Shown here piece by piece: positions 60,565-64,000 of a stretch of 64,000 bases of DNA. How positions within the stretch are numbered: position 1 is the stretch's first letter; the number at the start of each line of letters is the position of its first letter. The notes beneath the pieces are model-generated. The model saw only the letters and a list, made by a program, of their open reading frames with translations. It had not been told where the DNA came from and ran no database searches. Location of the stretch: positions 108,096 through 172,095 of the forward strand of contig NZ_RHOB01000004.1 of assembly GCF_003946085.1 (NCBI RefSeq), written 5' to 3'. Origin of the DNA: Levilactobacillus angrenensis (GTDB taxonomy: Bacteria; Bacillota; Bacilli; Lactobacillales; Lactobacillaceae). The position numbers and the translations under genes are program-made.

Positions 60565-61779
60565 TTGTTCACTGCTGATTCAAATGCGGCAACGGCTAAG
60601 CTCTCACCGTTACTGCCGTTAACTGCGGCCCAGACGCAATTAGTCGACCGAATTCTTAACTTTACAACAACGCACCTGAACCAACCCGGTCCAGCCATGT
60701 TTGCCGTCTATGGCGACGCGGGAACGGGGAAAAGTGTGGTCTTAGCCCACCTCTTCAATCGCATTCAAGAAGCCGCCAGAACACAATCGGCCAGTCCGTT
60801 GGCTGGAACGGAAAATTACTTCTTGGTCAACCACCCCGAGATTCTCAAGGTATACCGCGAAATTGCGGGTCAGCAACCCCATCTTTTCAAAAAAGACATT
60901 CAGCGCCCCACTTCGCTGATCAATCAAATCAGTCAGGGAAAGCGGCACGCCGACGTGTTGGTCATTGACGAGGCCCATTTGTTACTCTCACAACCGGATC
61001 ATTACAATAATTTCTATGGTCAGAACCAGTTGACCGCCCTCATGGCCACGGCCAAAGTCATCATTGTGGTCTTTGACGAGACCCAGGTGCTGCGCCTCAA
61101 GAGCTACTGGACGGAACAGCGACTGGAAGCACTGATGGCACCAGTCCCCCACGAAACTTATCGCCTAACGCATCAATTTCGCATGCAGGCCAATGACGAC
61201 CTGGTCAGCTGGATCAATGATTTCACTCACCAACGGCTGCGGCCCCTACCCCAATCCGGCGGACAAGACTATGATCTGCGGGTTTTTACGGATGCAGAAG
61301 CCATGCGCCAGGCCATTGTAGCTCGTAACCAGGAAGTCGGCCTATCGCGTATCGTCTCGACCTCTGGCTACCCTTCCACACTGGATGGCGGTAAGCACTA
61401 CATTACGGAGGGGACTTTTCATCTTCCCTGGGACCAGTACAACTACACGGCCACGCCCTGGGCAGAGTTACCCCAAACCATTGATGAAGTCGGGTCCATT
61501 TACACCTGTCAGGGATTTGACCTCAACTACGTCGGTATCATCTTAGGCCCACCAGTTGGCTTAGATGACCAAGAACACCTGGTCATTCACCTCGACCGCT
61601 ACACGGATGCTGAGGCATTCAAACGCCGTGATGACCTGACGGACCCGCAAGAGCTCACCGCCATTAAGCAACGTCTTATCTTGAATTCCATCAATGTTTT
61701 AATGAAACGTGGCGTTAAGGGTCTCTACATCTACGCACATGATCGTAAGCTCAGCCACTATCTGCAACAAACACAGTAA
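60565..61779 (+). CDS. DUF2075-family ATPase/helicase-like protein
   Basis: A 404-residue P-loop ATPase. Walker A is VYGDAGTGKSVVLAHL (about 50), Walker B VLVIDEAHLLL (about 131), a helicase-like DETQVLR (about 172), THQFRMQANDDLVSWI, and a motif VI-like STSGYP to YTCQGFDLNYVGIILG (about 310-330). DUF2075 resembles superfamily 1 helicases and Schlafen group 3 proteins. Most members have a nuclease or DUF4062 partner; this one stands alone. It starts at TTG with AAAGG upstream. Substrate (RNA or DNA) unknown. Confidence 0.87.
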   Translation: MFTADSNAATAKLSPLLPLTAAQTQLVDRILNFTTTHLNQPGPAMFAVYGDAGTGKSVVLAHLFNRIQEAARTQSASPLAGTENYFLVNHPEILKVYREIAGQQPHLFKKDIQRPTSLINQISQGKRHADVLVIDEAHLLLSQPDHYNNFYGQNQLTALMATAKVIIVVFDETQVLRLKSYWTEQRLEALMAPVPHETYRLTHQFRMQANDDLVSWINDFTHQRLRPLPQSGGQDYDLRVFTDAEAMRQAIVARNQEVGLSRIVSTSGYPSTLDGGKHYITEGTFHLPWDQYNYTATPWAELPQTIDEVGSIYTCQGFDLNYVGIILGPPVGLDDQEHLVIHLDRYTDAEAFKRRDDLTDPQELTAIKQRLILNSINVLMKRGVKGLYIYAHDRKLSHYLQQTQ

Positions 61780-61843
61780 ATTGTATGAATCACATCAGAG
61801 CCGTAAGTACCAAATAACTGACCGTATTGAATTAGATTAAAAA

Positions 61844-61884
61844 AGAAATGGCCCGTCCTCGATTTTGAGGACGGGTCATTTCTT
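61844..61884. terminator. Strong hairpin terminator
   Basis: AAGAAATGGCCCGTCCTC / GAGGACGGGTCATTTCTT, near-perfect 18-bp stem with a 6-nt loop. It can serve the plus-strand DUF2075 gene. Confidence 0.8.
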
Positions 61885-61987
61885 CCACGCTCTAAGCGTA
61901 AGCACCAAATAACCGCATGTTACCAACCCACTATAGACTGATGGACGCGAATGATACTGAACGATTAGCATTTCTCATTAGACACCA

Positions 61988-62015
61988 AAAAAGCCTCCCC
62001 CACAGGAAGACTTTC
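61988..62015 (-). terminator. Terminator of the rRNA-tRNA operon
   Basis: Minus-strand AAGTCTTCC / GGGGAGGCTT stem with loop and a run of six U right after the last tRNA. Confidence 0.8.
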
Positions 62016-62020
62016 ATGGA

Positions 62021-62095
62021 CGGTCCGTACGAGACTCGAACTCGTGATCTCCTGCGTGACAGGCAGGCGTCCTAAACCAACTAGACCAACGGACC
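62021..62095 (-). tRNA. tRNA-Asp (GTC)
   Basis: Full cloverleaf with anticodon GTC and acceptor GGTCCGT/ACGGACC, G73. CCA is not encoded. Identical to the copy at 62670-62744. Last gene of the cluster. Confidence 0.97.
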
Positions 62096-62100
62096 AAATA

Positions 62101-62174
<74 letters not shown>

Positions 62175-62196
62175 ATAATATTAAATTGTGAAACAA

Positions 62197-62269
62197 TGAC
62201 CCGTACGGGATTCGAACCCATGTTACCGCCGTGAAAGGGCGGTGTCTTAAACCACTTGACCAACGGGTC
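62197..62269 (-). tRNA. tRNA-Glu (TTC)
   Basis: Anticodon loop CTTTCAC between CCGCC/GGCGG arms; acceptor GACCCGT/ACGGGTC. Confidence 0.96.
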
Positions 62270-62278
62270 ATAACTAAA

Positions 62279-62366
62279 CGGAGAAGGAGAGATTCGAACT
62301 CTCGCGCCGCTTCCGCGACCTATACCCTTAGCAGGGGCACCTCTTCAGCCACTTGAGTACTTCTCC
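62279..62366 (-). tRNA. tRNA-Ser (GCT)
   Basis: 88 nt with a long variable arm; anticodon GCT in CCCCTGCTAAGGG; acceptor GGAGAAG/CTTCTCC, G73. Confidence 0.96.
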
Positions 62367-62370
62367 ATAA

Positions 62371-62445
<75 letters not shown>

Positions 62446-62451
62446 ATATAA

Positions 62452-62522
62452 AGCGGGTAACGAGAATCGAACTCGCGACAACAGCTTGGAAGGCTGTGGT
62501 TTTACCACTAAACTATACCCGC
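62452..62522 (-). tRNA. tRNA-Gly (TCC)
   Basis: 71 nt; anticodon TCC in CAGCCTTCCAAGCTG; acceptor GCGGGTA/TACCCGC, U73. Confidence 0.97.
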
Positions 62523-62543
62523 AATATAATGAGATATATTTAA

Positions 62544-62616
62544 TGGCGCGGGACGGAATCGAACCGCCGACACATGGAGCTTCAATCCATTGCTCTACCG
62601 ACTGAGCTACCGAGCC
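62544..62616 (-). tRNA. tRNA-Phe (GAA) with acceptor mismatch
   Basis: Anticodon GAA in TGGATTGAAGCTCCA. Acceptor 5' arm GGCTCGG faces CCGCGCC, giving a U4-C69 mismatch where the usual 3' arm is CCGAGCC. Confidence 0.95.
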
Positions 62617-62669
62617 ATTTAACCATTCAGAAGTTATGAATACCATACTCAGACAACCAAATATGGTAA

Positions 62670-62744
62670 CGGTCCGTACGAGACTCGAACTCGTGATCTC
62701 CTGCGTGACAGGCAGGCGTCCTAAACCAACTAGACCAACGGACC
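62670..62744 (-). tRNA. tRNA-Asp (GTC)
   Basis: Anticodon GTC. Identical to 62021-62095; with the adjoining fMet gene it forms a duplicated pair. Confidence 0.97.
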
Positions 62745-62747
62745 AAA

Positions 62748-62821
<74 letters not shown>

Positions 62822-62831
62822 ATAATATAAA

Positions 62832-62921
62832 AGGAGGATGAGAGATTCGAACTCTCGCGTGATTTTACTCACCTGACGGTTTTCAAGACCGTTCCCTTCA
62901 GCCAGACTTGGGTAATCCTCC
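62832..62921 (-). tRNA. tRNA-Ser (TGA)
   Basis: 90 nt with a long variable arm; anticodon TGA in CGGTCTTGAAAACCG; acceptor GGAGGAT/ATCCTCC. The base after the acceptor gives U73, unlike G73 of the other tRNA-Ser. Confidence 0.95.
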
Positions 62922-62952
62922 ATAAATAACACATACAAGTGCCCTCTGGTGA

Positions 62953-63026
62953 TGGACCTTGTAGGACTCGAACCTACGACCGAACGGTTATGAGCCGTTT
63001 GCTCTAACCAACTGAGCTAAAGGTCC
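62953..63026 (-). tRNA. tRNA-Ile2 (CAT, lysidine type), probable
   Basis: Anticodon CAT. Body GGACCTTTAGCTCAG to CAAGGTCCA is unlike the elongator Met gene at 63041 and resembles the Bacillus tRNA-Ile2 whose C34 becomes lysidine. A second Met elongator is the alternative. Confidence 0.85.
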
Positions 63027-63040
63027 AGTTCAAGTCTAAA

Positions 63041-63114
63041 TCGCGGCGGGGGGGATCGAACCCTCGACCTCTCGGGTATGAACCGAACGCTCTAGCCAGC
63101 TGAGCTACACCGCG
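63041..63114 (-). tRNA. tRNA-Met (CAT), elongator
   Basis: Anticodon CAT in TCGGTTCATACCCGA; acceptor CGCGGTG/CGCCGCG, A73. The T-stem GAGGG/CCCCC has one A-C mismatch (position 50-64). Substrate for TmcAL. Confidence 0.93.
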
Positions 63115-63142
63115 AAGTGTTAAATAAAATTTATTTATTTAA

Positions 63143-63216
63143 TCGGGAAGACAGGATTCGAACCTGCGACCCCCTGGTCCCAAACCAGGTGCTCTACCAA
63201 GCTGAGCTACTTCCCG
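63143..63216 (-). tRNA. tRNA-Pro (TGG)
   Basis: Anticodon TGG in CCTGGTTTGGGACCAGG; acceptor CGGGAAG/CTTCCCG, A73. Confidence 0.97.
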
Positions 63217-63222
63217 TTAAAA

Positions 63223-63296
63223 TGCACCCAGTAGGAGTCGAACCTACAACCTTCTGATTCGTAGTCAGACACTCTATCCAGTTGCGCTATGGGTGC
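63223..63296 (-). tRNA. tRNA-Arg (ACG)
   Basis: Anticodon ACG in TGACTACGAATCA (A34 probably edited to inosine); acceptor GCACCCA/TGGGTGC. Confidence 0.97.
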
Positions 63297-63332
63297 AAAA
63301 TGATGTTTAATGCTAAGTACCTTTCGGTACGA

Positions 63333-63404
63333 AGCGGAAGACGGGATTCGAACCCGCGACCCCCACCATGGCAAGGTGATGTTCTACCACTGAACTACTT
63401 CCGC
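63333..63404 (-). tRNA. tRNA-Gly (GCC)
   Basis: Anticodon GCC in CACCTTGCCATGGTG; acceptor GCGGAAG/CTTCCGC, U73. Confidence 0.97.
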
Positions 63405-63408
63405 AAAA

Positions 63409-63481
63409 TGCCGACTAGAAGATTCGAACTTCCGACCCCCTGTTTACAAGACAGGTGCTCTACCAACTGAGCTAAGTCGGC
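63409..63481 (-). tRNA. tRNA-Thr (TGT)
   Basis: Anticodon TGT in CTGTCTTGTAAACAG; acceptor GCCGACT/AGTCGGC, A73. Confidence 0.97.
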
Positions 63482-63529
63482 ATAGCCAGTATCCGTTCAA
63501 TATCTAATTGCCAAACGCCCGAAGGCGAA

Positions 63530-63602
63530 TGAGCCGTGACAGTCTCGAACTGTCGACCCTCTGATTAAAAGTCAGATGCTCTACCAACTGAGCTAACGGC
63601 TC
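63530..63602 (-). tRNA. tRNA-Lys (TTT)
   Basis: Anticodon TTT in CTGACTTTTAATCAG; acceptor GAGCCGT/ACGGCTC, A73. Confidence 0.97.
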
Positions 63603-63605
63603 AAA

Positions 63606-63678
63606 TGGAGGATACAGGGCTCGAACCTGTGACCCTCTGCTTGTAAGGCAGACGCTCTCCCAACTGAGCTAATCCTCC
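63606..63678 (-). tRNA. tRNA-Val (TAC)
   Basis: Anticodon TAC in CTGCCTTACAAGCAG; acceptor GGAGGAT/ATCCTCC, A73. First tRNA after 5S rRNA. Confidence 0.97.
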
Positions 63679-63684
63679 AAAACC

Positions 63685-63801
<117 letters not shown>

Positions 63802-63873
63802 CTTTGAAAGAACTTCTTCTTTCAAAACTAGATATTATCAATTCATTTTCTTTTGAGAACACCAACTCTACTT

Positions 63874-64000
63874 GGTTAAGTCCTCGACCGATTAGTACTG
63901 GTCCGCTTCACGTCTCACAACGCTGCCACTTCCAGCCTATCTACCTGATCATCTCTCAGGGGTCTTACTTCCATATAGGAATGGGAAATCTCATCTTGAG
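63874..64000 (-). rRNA. rrl: 23S ribosomal RNA, 3' end (partial)
   Basis: The minus strand ends with AGTACTAATCGGTCGAGGAC then TTAACCA, the usual 3' end of Firmicute 23S rRNA. The gene runs past the right window edge; the 3' boundary is good to a few bases. Confidence 0.95.

Overview
The window reads as a chromosomal segment of a lactic acid bacterium of the family Lactobacillaceae with moderate GC content; a heterofermentative, Levilactobacillus-like species is my best guess from gene content and order, not a proven identification. Supporting signs are the yqeG-yqeH-yhbY-nadD-yqeK-rsfS block, the dnaB-dnaI pair, the ytpP-ytpR-sftA-murC block, three T-box leaders, Spx and MecA, PepV, strong AGGAGG ribosome binding sites and many TTG/GTG starts.

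Layout. 1-300: minus-strand T-box leader whose gene lies beyond the left edge. 300-3900: HxlR regulator, HD protein, TrmH-type methyltransferase, acylphosphatase and a lipoprotein YidC. 3900-4600: decayed ABC-transporter and transposase remnants. 4600-7600: YxeA-like protein and an ArlRS-type two-component system. 7600-9100: zinc alcohol dehydrogenase. 9160-9804: a complete structured repeat element. 9800-12600: two matrixin-like metalloproteases, a small membrane ORF and a HAD phosphatase. 12700-20700: ribosomal and ribosome-biogenesis genes (rpmF-yceD, tmcAL, the yqeG-to-yqeM operon, infC-rpmI-rplT). 21200-30500: thrS with T-box, primosome genes dnaI and dnaB, nrdR, coaE, mutM, polA. 31200-38700: BI-1 family protein, PnuC, MurC, SftA, YtpR and a thioredoxin. 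38900-47900: nucleoside hydrolase, Usp, PepV, NnrD, an RsuA-like protein, a MurJ/SpoVB-type flippase and a flavodoxin-membrane fusion. 48000-52300: leuS with T-box, a PAP2 phosphatase and MnmM. 52900-55500: GT2 polysaccharide synthase, small membrane protein and EAL protein. 55900-57500: small secreted proteins and a low-GC pair of unknown ORFs. 57600-61800: MecA, Spx, metallo-hydrolase, HmoB-like protein and a DUF2075 ATPase. 62000-64000: 18 tRNA genes, 5S rRNA and the 3' end of 23S rRNA, all on the minus strand.

Most genes are housekeeping: translation, DNA replication and repair, cofactor synthesis (NAD, CoA), cell wall and chromosome segregation. The clearest undescribed structure is a dispersed mosaic repeat family. 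Two copies have matching terminal inverted repeats and 7-bp flanking direct repeats. Inside are hairpins whose arms change together between copies, and one 11-bp pairing closes a domain of about 170 nt. At least eight full or partial copies lie between genes. A second candidate is the EAL/membrane protein/GT2 operon, whose EAL domain lacks some catalytic residues and may act as a receptor controlling polysaccharide synthesis.
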